A stretch of 7,250 nt of DNA, from the NCBI GenBank assembly GCA_964421675.1, contig CAYQXV010000069.1:1-7250 (forward strand), given 5' to 3'. The stretch's first letter is position 1. The number at the start of each line of letters is the position of its first letter. The notes beneath the pieces were generated by a model, which saw nothing but the letters and a program-made list of their open reading frames with translations, was not told where the DNA came from and searched no databases. Below are positions 1-5,562 of the stretch, in pieces. This DNA is from CALLPQ01 sp964421675 (GTDB lineage: Bacteria; Pseudomonadota; Alphaproteobacteria; Caulobacterales; Parvularculaceae). The translations under genes were made by a program, and so were the position numbers.

Positions 1-154
1 CCGCATGGCGCGCCCTTTCATTTAAATGTGTCAGGCGCAGCGCATTCTTCACCTCGCAAGTGAGCGCGAACGGTCCCCCTAATCGCGGATCATCACATCG
101 CACCAGACGGTCAAGCGGCAGTTGCGGCAGCCATATGGATAACACCCGGACCAT
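1..154 (-). CDS. imuB: ImuB N-terminus (Y-family polymerase-like mutagenesis protein), partial
   Basis: Only the first 51 codons lie in the window; the gene continues past position 1. The translation opens with MVRVLSIWLPQLPLDRLVR, the characteristic start of ImuB, a catalytically inactive Y-family DNA polymerase homologue. In known systems ImuB links ImuA, the beta clamp and the DnaE2 polymerase during translesion synthesis. Known biology of the family predicts dnaE2 further left, outside the window. I chose the ATG at 154-152 because a G-rich Shine-Dalgarno-like stretch (GGGGGA, complement of 161-166) lies 6 nt upstream. A second in-frame ATG at 160-158 would abut that stretch. The gene overlaps the end of imuA by 44 nt in another frame, which suggests translational coupling. 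The remaining domains cannot be judged here. Confidence 0.88.
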   Translation of the reverse strand, partial: MVRVLSIWLPQLPLDRLVRCDDPRLGGPFALTCEVKNALRLTHLNERARHA

Positions 155-737
155 TGCCATTCCCCCGCCAATTCACACGCCACGCCTTGCTTTGCCCTTT
201 TCTGTTTTTGGTACAAACCCACCGCCATGAAGAGGCGTCATCCTTTATCGCATCACATTGCCACCGCGAGTGCGCAGCAGATGTATAAGCGCGCCCCTTT
301 ATCAAAATTAATCCGAGTGCCCCGCTTTCTTCAGCTGCGATTTGCAAACGCCTGCTTTCTCTAAGATCAGGCCCGGAGCGCAATTCAATGACAACACATG
401 CAATGCCTTCTGTGCGCAGCGCCTGTTCACCCGCCCACAACACCTCCAACCGGGAGACGCCAGTCGTCATGACCAACCTTGCCGGATCGAAATAGTCATC
501 CACACCCAAAGGCGATAATGCCTCGACATCCTCCCGCAATCCGATCCAGAAGACAGGACCGTCCATCGCGGAGCCCGCTGCCATTGCGAAACTTTCAGCG
601 CTATCGCCCTGCACTTCATGCACGCGGCCCCGCGCCAGACAGACCTCAGGCCCGAGTGGCACAACCCCATGATTTTTGGGATTAATTGTCTCTAAGGCGC
701 TTGTGACAACGCCGTTTGGCAGGCTTCTTTGTTTCAT
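111..737 (-). CDS. imuA: ImuA, SOS-inducible mutagenesis protein
   Basis: 208 aa. ImuA is a RecA-fold-related accessory protein that works with ImuB and DnaE2 in damage-induced mutagenesis. Family signatures visible in order are RVHEVQGD (38-45), GPVFWIG (60-66), DPARLVM (84-90), LWAGEQALR (100-108), VVIELR (115-120), ESRRLQIAAEESG (127-139) and TSAAHSRW (152-159). I see no Walker A P-loop, in keeping with ImuA being a degenerate RecA relative. The length is near the short end for the family. The ATG at 737-735 is the only reasonable start before the conserved core, yet it lies 3 nt from the LexA box and has no ribosome-binding site, so the mRNA is probably leaderless. The stop overlaps imuB. 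Expression should rise on DNA damage through LexA cleavage. Confidence 0.9.
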   Translation of the reverse strand: MKQRSLPNGVVTSALETINPKNHGVVPLGPEVCLARGRVHEVQGDSAESFAMAAGSAMDGPVFWIGLREDVEALSPLGVDDYFDPARLVMTTGVSRLEVLWAGEQALRTEGIACVVIELRSGPDLRESRRLQIAAEESGALGLILIKGRAYTSAAHSRWQCDAIKDDASSWRWVCTKNRKGQSKAWRVNWRGNGNGPGVIHMAAATAA

Positions 738-740
738 GAT

Positions 741-755
741 GTTCTTATTTTGTTC
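741..755 (-). promoter_or_regulatory. LexA (SOS) box of imuA
   Basis: The plus strand reads GTTC-TTATTTT-GTTC, a perfect match to the alphaproteobacterial LexA consensus GTTC-N7-GTTC. It sits 3 nt upstream of the imuA start codon and covers the predicted -10 element, so bound LexA would block RNA polymerase directly. Confidence 0.9.
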
Positions 756-776
756 TCATCATGAGAAAAGAGTCAA
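747..776 (-). promoter_or_regulatory. imuA sigma-70 type promoter
   Basis: Read on the minus strand, a -35 TTGACT (771-776) is followed by an 18-nt spacer and a -10 CAAAAT (747-752). Transcription should begin near 740-738, essentially at the ATG at 737. The -10 lies inside the LexA box. The spacer is largely filled by a perfect 15-bp palindrome (753-767). Confidence 0.6.
753..767. repeat. Perfect 15-bp palindrome in the imuA promoter spacer
   Basis: TTCTCAT-C-ATGAGAA has two 7-bp arms around a single central base. It overlaps the LexA box by 3 bp and lies between the predicted -35 and -10. It could bind a second regulator or extend LexA contacts. A match of this size can also occur by chance in a window this long, so only its placement makes it notable. 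Confidence 0.45.
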
Positions 777-857
777 GCCTAAAATTTTCCCCCGCGCACC
801 CTGCCGCCACATGAAGGCCAACCCAATTTGAGATTGAGAACAAGCGTTCAACAGAAC

Positions 858-1724
858 TTACAGCGCATCAATTGGGATTTTGATGTAGCGCTTGCCATTA
901 TCTTCCGCAGGCGGCATATCGCCAGCGCGCATATTGATCTGCACCGAGGGAAGGATAAGCGTTGGCATGGACAAGGTTGCATCGCGCTGCGTTCGCATTT
1001 TTATGAATGCCTCGCGACTTATTCCATTACCCACATGGATGTTTGAACGCTTTTCCTCACCAATGCTCGTCTCCCACGAATAAACATCGCGGCCCGGCGC
1101 TTTATAATCATGGCAAAGATAGATGCGTGTTTCATCGGGAAGCTCAAAAAGACGTTGAATAGAATCATAAAGCACGCCCGCATCACCGCCGGGAAAGTCA
1201 CAGCGCGCCGTCCCAAAATCCGGCATGAACAAAGTATCGCCCACGAAAACACCGTCGCCAATGAGATGGCTCATACAGGCAGGCGTATGCCCCGGCGTAG
1301 CGATGGCTTTGGCCGCAATCGTACCCACCAAATAGTCTTCACCATCGGCAAACAAATGATCGAACTGACTGCCATCGGTATGAAAAGAACGGTCTTCGTT
1401 AAAAATTTCCCCGAACACTTTTTGAATGAGCGGGATTTGATCCCCAATCGCAGTGCGCCCGCCCAACTTGGTTTGAATATAGTGAGCTGCGGTTAAATGA
1501 TCCGCATGCACATGAGTATCAATGATCCAATCGAGCTTTAGGCCATTGTCTTTGATAAAAGCAATCAACTTATCCGCAGAGTTTGAATTGGTGCGCCCTG
1601 ATGCCTGATCAAAATCCAGCAGGGAGTCGATAATCGCACAAACTTTTGCCGCAGGGTCTGCAACCACATAGCTAATCGTATTGGTTGCATCATCAAAGAA
1701 ACCAGTAACCACTGGGCTATTCAT
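858..1724 (-). CDS. MBL-fold persulfide dioxygenase-like (ETHE1/Blh family) hydrolase
   Basis: 288 aa, full length for the Blh/ETHE1-like group of metallo-beta-lactamase-fold proteins. Members oxidise glutathione persulfide to sulfite and GSH with a mononuclear Fe(II); this reaction is known for the family and inferred here. Visible motifs are THVHADH (70-76), TPGHTPAC (143-150), FVGDTLFMPDFGTARCDFPGG (within 160-180) and CHDY (204-207). By homology to ETHE1 the iron ligands would be H71, H146 and D163. The C-terminal part carries LPSVQINMRAG (258-268). There is no fused rhodanese domain. An AAGGA Shine-Dalgarno lies about 8 nt before the ATG. The gene follows the hexapeptide-repeat gene by 12 nt, so the two are very likely cotranscribed. 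A generic MBL hydrolase is the alternative, but the GTARCDFPGG signature argues for this subgroup. Confidence 0.85.
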   Translation of the reverse strand: MNSPVVTGFFDDATNTISYVVADPAAKVCAIIDSLLDFDQASGRTNSNSADKLIAFIKDNGLKLDWIIDTHVHADHLTAAHYIQTKLGGRTAIGDQIPLIQKVFGEIFNEDRSFHTDGSQFDHLFADGEDYLVGTIAAKAIATPGHTPACMSHLIGDGVFVGDTLFMPDFGTARCDFPGGDAGVLYDSIQRLFELPDETRIYLCHDYKAPGRDVYSWETSIGEEKRSNIHVGNGISREAFIKMRTQRDATLSMPTLILPSVQINMRAGDMPPAEDNGKRYIKIPIDAL

Positions 1725-1736
1725 AACAATTCCTTT

Positions 1737-2354
1737 TCATAATGGCTTGGGATGTTGATCCACTTTACCCAAGCGCGTCAGGCGAAAATTTGGCTCAAGA
1801 AGCGCGCCAGGCGCGATAACAGAATTTGCCCCAATCTTCACATCATCGCCGAGCAAACCACCAAATTTAATAACACCCGTATTAATGACGGCCCCGTCTT
1901 TGATGATTTTGATCTGCTTGTCATCCATTTCATTTCGGTAGTTCGCAATGATTGCGCCCGCTTCAACATTAACCCGGTTTCCCAATAGAGAGTCGCCGAC
2001 GAAACTTAAATGCGCAACTTTGGAGCCTTTAAACATAAAGGTTGTTTTTATCTCACACGATGGCCCAATAATACAATCTTCATCGAGAAAAACCCCGCCG
2101 CGCAAATAAGCATTCGCGGCGACAAATGTATTAGGTCCAAGTATAATCGGCCCCTTCAACACCGCGCCTTGTTCAACTTGGGCAGTGTTATGAACCGCAA
2201 TATCCCCAGATATCGTATAGTCGCTTGATAGGCGTGCAATCGCTGCCCGTACCAAATCAGGCGCTTGCTCTGTCACGTGCCAAGGCGGCGTGCCGGGTTG
2301 CGCAAGTTTAAAATTTGGCCAAGTGGAAATATAATCTGAAATCGAAATATTCAT
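1737..2354 (-). CDS. Left-handed beta-helix acyltransferase homologue (GlmU C-domain-like)
   Basis: 205 aa. From about residue 48 to 190 the protein is made of imperfect hexapeptide repeats typical of a left-handed parallel beta-helix. The stretch SKVAHLSFVGD (111-121) followed by EAGAIIANY (131-139) closely parallels the acetyltransferase half of GlmU. By that alignment H115 matches the catalytic His363 of E. coli GlmU, N138-Y139 match Asn386-Tyr387, R85 matches Arg333 and K103 matches Lys351, while Tyr366 is replaced by F118. There is no nucleotidyltransferase (pyrophosphorylase) domain; the first 45 residues are a short extension instead. It may acylate an amino-sugar or other small substrate, which I cannot name. 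The Shine-Dalgarno before the ATG is weak (GCGGAA directly adjacent). It leads the MBL enzyme gene by 12 nt. Confidence 0.75.
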   Translation of the reverse strand: MNISISDYISTWPNFKLAQPGTPPWHVTEQAPDLVRAAIARLSSDYTISGDIAVHNTAQVEQGAVLKGPIILGPNTFVAANAYLRGGVFLDEDCIIGPSCEIKTTFMFKGSKVAHLSFVGDSLLGNRVNVEAGAIIANYRNEMDDKQIKIIKDGAVINTGVIKFGGLLGDDVKIGANSVIAPGALLEPNFRLTRLGKVDQHPKPL

Positions 2355-2399
2355 TTCCGCAGCTTAGCGGGAAATTTGATTGCGTACACCCCGTTGCGC

Positions 2400-2423
2400 C
2401 TCTTTTACCGTTTGACAAAAGAG
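2400..2423. repeat. Inverted repeat upstream of the beta-helix gene
   Basis: CTCTTTT (2400-2406) and AAAAGAG (2417-2423) are perfect 7-bp arms around a 10-nt loop. It lies in the 125-nt gap between the cupin and beta-helix genes, about 45 nt before the latter. No U-tract follows on the minus strand, so an operator or a processing hairpin is more likely than an intrinsic terminator. A second short repeat, CGCAG-N6-CTGCG (2445-2460), lies nearby. Confidence 0.4.
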
Positions 2424-2479
2424 ATCAAAAGCACATCGCAATTTCGCAGGTTTTTCTGCGCGTTAAGCTGGGAATATTT

Positions 2480-3160
2480 TCAATCTATCACGGGCGCAGC
2501 GACATAGCGTAGATGGCCGGTTTTGATCCAAACCCGCGCACCGTCCGGGCCAACCTTGGCCACAAGACGTTCACCGCGCGGTAAGCGCAGCCAGGAGTTT
2601 TTGCACAACTTGTCACCGCGCTCGACAAATGATCCCTCCAGTACGAGAAGCTCTGCGCCGTGCGGCACATTAAGGGCAATCGTCGCGCCCGCATCCCAAC
2701 ATTCGAGATTTACAACTTCGCGGTCATCCTCAAACAAGGCCATCATTTTCACATGAGGCCGGTTCGCCGCACTCACCAGCTCGGCTTTTTCCATATCGAT
2801 ATTCACCGATGTGCGGTCTTCCAGATTAAACTGCCACAGCTTAACAAGAATGATGCAGCCCGGTTCCGAGCCCGGCGTGTGAAAGGATGTTGGCGGGTTT
2901 CGCACATAAGAGCCTGCCGGATATTCGCCATGCTCATCTTGAAACACGCCTTCAAGCACGATGAATTCTTCGCCGCCTGCATGGGTATGTTCAGAAAAAT
3001 GGCTGCCGGGCGCATACCGCACGATAGACGTTGCGCGGGCAACCTCGCCGCCAATCCGGTCGAGCATGCGCCGGTCGACACCGGCCATTGGCGAGGCAAC
3101 CCAATCGATTTCGTCCGTGTGGATCAGAACGCGCTGGGTAAAGTCGGCATGAAGTTCCAT
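2480..3160 (-). CDS. ChrR-type cupin protein, bicupin with degenerate second lobe
   Basis: 226 aa. The first half (about 10-112) resembles the cupin domain of the anti-sigma factor ChrR. Cupin motif 1 is textbook: G52, H58, H60, E64 and G71 fit G-X5-H-X-H-X3-E-X6-G. Motif 2 covers YPAGSYVRNPP (80-90) with H94 as the probable fourth metal ligand. The second half (about 125-220) has a cupin-like pattern (VPHGAELLVLEGSF, 165-178) but lacks the HxH pair, so it is probably metal-free. The ChrR zinc-binding N-terminal anti-sigma domain is absent, and no ECF sigma gene is adjacent, so an enzymatic or metal-buffering role is as likely as sigma control. The gene lies 23 nt after the oxygenase-like gene and is probably cotranscribed. 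The Shine-Dalgarno is weak (GAG, 7 nt before the ATG). Confidence 0.8.
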   Translation of the reverse strand: MELHADFTQRVLIHTDEIDWVASPMAGVDRRMLDRIGGEVARATSIVRYAPGSHFSEHTHAGGEEFIVLEGVFQDEHGEYPAGSYVRNPPTSFHTPGSEPGCIILVKLWQFNLEDRTSVNIDMEKAELVSAANRPHVKMMALFEDDREVVNLECWDAGATIALNVPHGAELLVLEGSFVERGDKLCKNSWLRLPRGERLVAKVGPDGARVWIKTGHLRYVAAPVID

Positions 3161-3183
3161 AAGTCAGCTCATTTCTATTCGGC

Positions 3184-4026
3184 TTAATAGAATGCAAAAG
3201 TACGCGTCTCAATACTCTCGCGCGGCGGCACGGCCGGATCTTGATCTGGATACTCAAAAGCGGTGTGCGGTGTAAACCGCGCGACATCACCCAACTCAGT
3301 ATCATAGCCTTTGATCAAAACGGTCTCATCATGGCGCATTTGCGAAAAATAATACCATTTCTGCCCAGCCGCTTTGCGCAAGGCGAAAATCTCGCCAATA
3401 TGATCATTGTCCGTGAAATGTATCTTAGCGGGGATAAGATCGCCGGGCTTGATGGTCGATGCATCGCAAAATGCGAGCGGAGAGCGCTGTACAATCGGAT
3501 TTAATGGACGCCAGACATTAATCTGGATCATCCGGCGACCCTTCATTTTTGCAAAAGTTTGCGCGCCGATCATTTCCTCCGCTCGGATAGGGCCAGTATT
3601 GACCGTATAGTCATTGTGCACATGGTGAGCGGGCTTTCGCACGGAGTGTTTTTGCCCGCGCCGAACAGTGTGATCAAAAACAAAGACGTCGCTCGCACCG
3701 GTATTGGTGCGAACAATATCGGCGACCTCATCATAATAAGCGCCCGCAATACTATCATCATCGTTGAAATTTGTATGCCGCGTTGGCGCGGTGACCAACT
3801 CAAAGCCTTGGGCGTCTAGCGTGAAATCTTCTACCCGGCCGCGCGCGTCACTAAGTTCGGCGGCCATGAATTTATACGCATCATTATAAGACTGCGGCGC
3901 GGCGCCGCCCGAATACATCACTTCCGGGGCCATCGTCGCTTCGGGCCGAATATAATTGAGGTCCGCCGTGAGCGTGCCCGACATTTGATGGTTAACAGTC
4001 GCAGTTACAGGATTAATATTTGACAT
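3184..4026 (-). CDS. CmcJ/NvfI/AsaB-family putative Fe(II)/2-oxoglutarate oxygenase
   Basis: 280 aa from the chosen ATG. The translation shows the signatures of the family that includes CmcJ of cephamycin biosynthesis, fungal NvfI and AsaB: HHVHNDYT (134-141), INVWRP (169-174), PLAFCD (183-188), WYYFSQMRHDE (224-234), PHTAF (253-257) and PRESIETR (268-275). H137-x-D139 and H254 are likely metal ligands and R269 a likely 2-oxoglutarate contact; that assignment is inference. The substrate is unknown; family members hydroxylate, desaturate or methoxylate secondary metabolites. The reading frame stays open upstream to a TTG at 4140 inside the GST gene, but that extension is unlike the family. The ATG at 4026 has a GAG about 7 nt upstream. 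The gene is followed 23 nt later by the cupin gene and lies 85 nt after the GST gene. Confidence 0.82.
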   Translation of the reverse strand: MSNINPVTATVNHQMSGTLTADLNYIRPEATMAPEVMYSGGAAPQSYNDAYKFMAAELSDARGRVEDFTLDAQGFELVTAPTRHTNFNDDDSIAGAYYDEVADIVRTNTGASDVFVFDHTVRRGQKHSVRKPAHHVHNDYTVNTGPIRAEEMIGAQTFAKMKGRRMIQINVWRPLNPIVQRSPLAFCDASTIKPGDLIPAKIHFTDNDHIGEIFALRKAAGQKWYYFSQMRHDETVLIKGYDTELGDVARFTPHTAFEYPDQDPAVPPRESIETRTFAFY

Positions 4027-4111
4027 CTGAAAACTCAATTCGACAAGTCTTGATATAGGGCCAAAGACATGACCCAGCGCAATATTGCCGGGCCATATCG
4101 CCAATTTAAAA

Positions 4112-4735
4112 TTAACCGCCGCAGCTTGGACGCGATGCAACGCGCCCGCGCCATGCGGTTAAGTTGCTCAGCTGTGAAGGAATTTCAACCGAGGCAAAAT
4201 CTGCAAAAGCAAGTCCGGCAAACGCCGTAATATCTGCCATGGAGAATTCTTGTCCGGCAAGGTAAGGCTGCTTGGCTAAAACGCTGTCGAGATAGCCCAT
4301 TGTCTGGGTTGCAACCTGCTTGCGCCGATTGCCCCAATCAGCATTTTGATAGGTTTCCAGATCCGGACCAAGACCAGGGGTTGCATGGTGGAAATAGTCA
4401 CCAACAGCATCGAGCAAGCCCGCTTCCGCACGCCGGTTCATCATATGAACAATCGCGCGTTGTTTCGGATCAGTGCCGCCGGTCAAAGACGGGCCTTCAA
4501 ATTTCGCATCAATATATTCTGTAATCGCCGTGCACTGGCTAATCGTTGTGCCATCTTCAAGCTCAAGGCAAGGGACTGCCGCGTCCGGATTTTTAGCTTT
4601 AAAGGCGGCTGAGCGGTGCTCGCCATTCATCACATCAACGGGAATAAACTCGGCTTTATCAAACGCATTCTTTTCAGCAAGCGCAATGCGCACGCGGGCC
4701 GGGTTTGGGAAGTTCTCAACGTCATATATTTTCAT
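4112..4735 (-). CDS. Glutathione S-transferase, GTT2-like
   Basis: 207 aa from the chosen ATG. The N-terminal thioredoxin-like domain opens with MKIYDVENFPNPARVRIALAEKN, the pattern of the GTT2-like group. The cis-proline loop is VPCLELEDG (54-62), and the C-terminal helical domain contains the N-capping box SMADITAF (165-172). It probably conjugates or reduces electrophiles with glutathione in the cytoplasm. The usual Glu-Ser pair that holds the glutathione gamma-glutamyl group reads Gln67-Cys68 (ISQCTAI), which is unusual. The start at 4735 matches the domain boundary and has AAAGAG about 9 nt upstream. In-frame starts at 4813 (GTG), 4798 and 4783 would add a lysine-rich leader of up to 26 residues without better ribosome-binding sites. 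It is the first gene of the minus-strand run divergent from the TetR gene. Confidence 0.85.
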   Translation of the reverse strand: MKIYDVENFPNPARVRIALAEKNAFDKAEFIPVDVMNGEHRSAAFKAKNPDAAVPCLELEDGTTISQCTAITEYIDAKFEGPSLTGGTDPKQRAIVHMMNRRAEAGLLDAVGDYFHHATPGLGPDLETYQNADWGNRRKQVATQTMGYLDSVLAKQPYLAGQEFSMADITAFAGLAFADFASVEIPSQLSNLTAWRGRVASRPSCGG

Positions 4736-4843
4736 GGATTTGGCTCTTTTCTTCGACTTAAACAGATTGAAAAATTTGGACATATGCTTGTCGCTCATTG
4801 CTATTTTGCCCACGCAAATGTGGACTTTTCACGGGTTTTGAGT

Positions 4844-4863
4844 TATCTACCTATTACTAGATA
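4844..4863. promoter_or_regulatory. Operator-like site 1 of the TetR/GST intergenic region
   Basis: TATCTA-N8-TAGATA is a perfect inverted repeat with 6-bp arms, 20 bp in all. It matches the reverse complement of site 2 (4911-4930) at 16 of 20 positions. It lies just downstream of the predicted start of GST transcription, a position suited to repression. Confidence 0.6.
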
Positions 4864-4883
4864 GATCGCTAAGATAGCATCTA
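4862..4883. repeat. Nested inverted repeat over the predicted GST -10
   Basis: TAGAT-C-GCTA-AGA-TAGC-ATCTA: two nested perfect arm pairs with one unpaired C. It reuses the TAGAT/ATCTA half-sites of the flanking operators, facing the other way, and covers the predicted -10 and start site of the GST promoter. Confidence 0.5.
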
Positions 4884-4906
4884 CTTGCCCAACCTTGCCC
4901 CGTCAA
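4878..4906 (-). promoter_or_regulatory. Candidate promoter for the GST gene run
   Basis: On the minus strand TTGACG (4901-4906) is separated by 17 nt from TAGATG (4878-4883). The -35 is good and the -10 weak (3 of 6). Predicted transcription start is near 4871. The elements are interleaved with the inverted repeats, consistent with repressor control. Confidence 0.4.
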
Positions 4907-4910
4907 GGTT
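4891..4910. repeat. Inverted repeat abutting operator site 2
   Basis: AACCTTG-CCCCGT-CAAGGTT has perfect 7-bp arms and a 6-nt loop. It ends at the base before site 2 begins and contains the predicted -35 of the GST promoter. It could be an additional protein-binding site; no T-tract of terminator type follows. Confidence 0.5.
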
Positions 4911-4930
4911 TATCTAGTAGTTGATAGGTA
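4911..4930. promoter_or_regulatory. Operator-like site 2 of the TetR/GST intergenic region
   Basis: TATCTA-N8-TAGGTA is an inverted repeat with one arm mismatch and is the inverted partner of site 1, 67 bp away centre to centre. It lies 29 nt before the chosen TetR start, where it could mediate autoregulation. Confidence 0.6.
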
Positions 4931-4959
4931 ACGCTTCTGTGAAAAGTTCGAGTAACGCT

Positions 4960-5556
4960 ATGACCACCGCCGGTTCACATTCATCTCATCGCCCTGCCAA
5001 GGCGCAGGAAATCATCGCTGTCGCCCAGTCCTTTATTCAAAACCGGGGCTATAACGGGTTCAGCTTTCGCGATGTTGCTGATGCTGTGGGGATCAAAAGC
5101 GCGAGCATTCATTATCATTTTCCCACCAAGAGCGATCTCGTCAAAGAGATAATCTCCGACTATCGCGCAGAGTTTCATCTTGCCTTGGATGCAATTGATG
5201 CGCGCGACCTGCCCGGCCTTGAGAAACTGGAACGCTATGCGGGGCTGTTCGAAAACACACTGCGCAAACATGGCTGCGTGTGCCTGGCCGGTGTGTTGGC
5301 AACGGAAATTGAGTCGCTCGACAAAAATGTACGTACCGAGATTAATGCATTTTTCGCAGACCAAACAAAATGGCTGACAAAAGCGATAGAGCGCGGGCAA
5401 ACGGAAGGTACCATTAATCAAGCCATCAATGCCAAGAAATTTGCCCCCGCATTTGTTTCAAGCCTGGAAGGGGCAATGATCATTGCCCGCGGGACCGGTT
5501 CGGTAAAACATCTTTCAAATGCCGCTTCGCAATATCTCACCATGATAAAGGCATAG
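4960..5556 (+). CDS. TetR/AcrR-family regulator with NemR-like cysteine
   Basis: 198 aa from the ATG at 4960. The N-terminal helix-turn-helix is clear: FSFRDVADAVGIKSASIHYHF at 34-54, then PTKSDLVKEI. The ligand domain carries HGCVCLAGVLATEIESL (104-120). Compared with E. coli NemR as I recall it, C108 falls on the redox-active Cys106 (NemR GCLTVKLSAE against VCLAGVLATE), while the partner lysine region appears to read arginine (R177). A thiol-sensing role is therefore plausible but inferred. The reading frame runs back to a TTG at 4921 that lies inside operator site 2, and a GTG at 4939 is possible; the ATG is preferred although its ribosome-binding site is poor. It is divergent from the GST gene and is the likely repressor of that run and of itself. 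Confidence 0.85.
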   Translation: MTTAGSHSSHRPAKAQEIIAVAQSFIQNRGYNGFSFRDVADAVGIKSASIHYHFPTKSDLVKEIISDYRAEFHLALDAIDARDLPGLEKLERYAGLFENTLRKHGCVCLAGVLATEIESLDKNVRTEINAFFADQTKWLTKAIERGQTEGTINQAINAKKFAPAFVSSLEGAMIIARGTGSVKHLSNAASQYLTMIKA

Positions 5557-5562
5557 CGCCAA

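Noticed and set aside
838..849. GAAC-AAGC-GTTC as a possible second LexA site or terminator
   Set aside because: Half-sites are inverted and 4 nt apart, unlike GTTC-N7-GTTC, and the stem is short with no U-tract.
1110..1496. Plus-strand open frame of 128 codons
   Set aside because: It is antisense to the MBL gene and shows no domain or start signal.
2660..3187. Plus-strand open frame of 175 codons
   Set aside because: It lies antisense to the cupin gene, whose motifs are intact, and its translation resembles nothing I recognise.
4027..4140. N-terminal extension of the oxygenase to a TTG codon inside the GST gene
   Set aside because: The 38 extra residues do not resemble the family, the codon is TTG without a ribosome-binding site, and the ATG at 4026 fits better.
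4891..4910. AACCTTG/CAAGGTT hairpin as an intrinsic terminator
   Set aside because: No T-run follows on either strand and it lies between divergent genes, where a terminator is not expected.
4921..4959. TetR start at TTG 4921
   Set aside because: It falls inside the operator-like repeat 4911-4930 and adds residues not expected before the DNA-binding domain; the ATG at 4960 is preferred.
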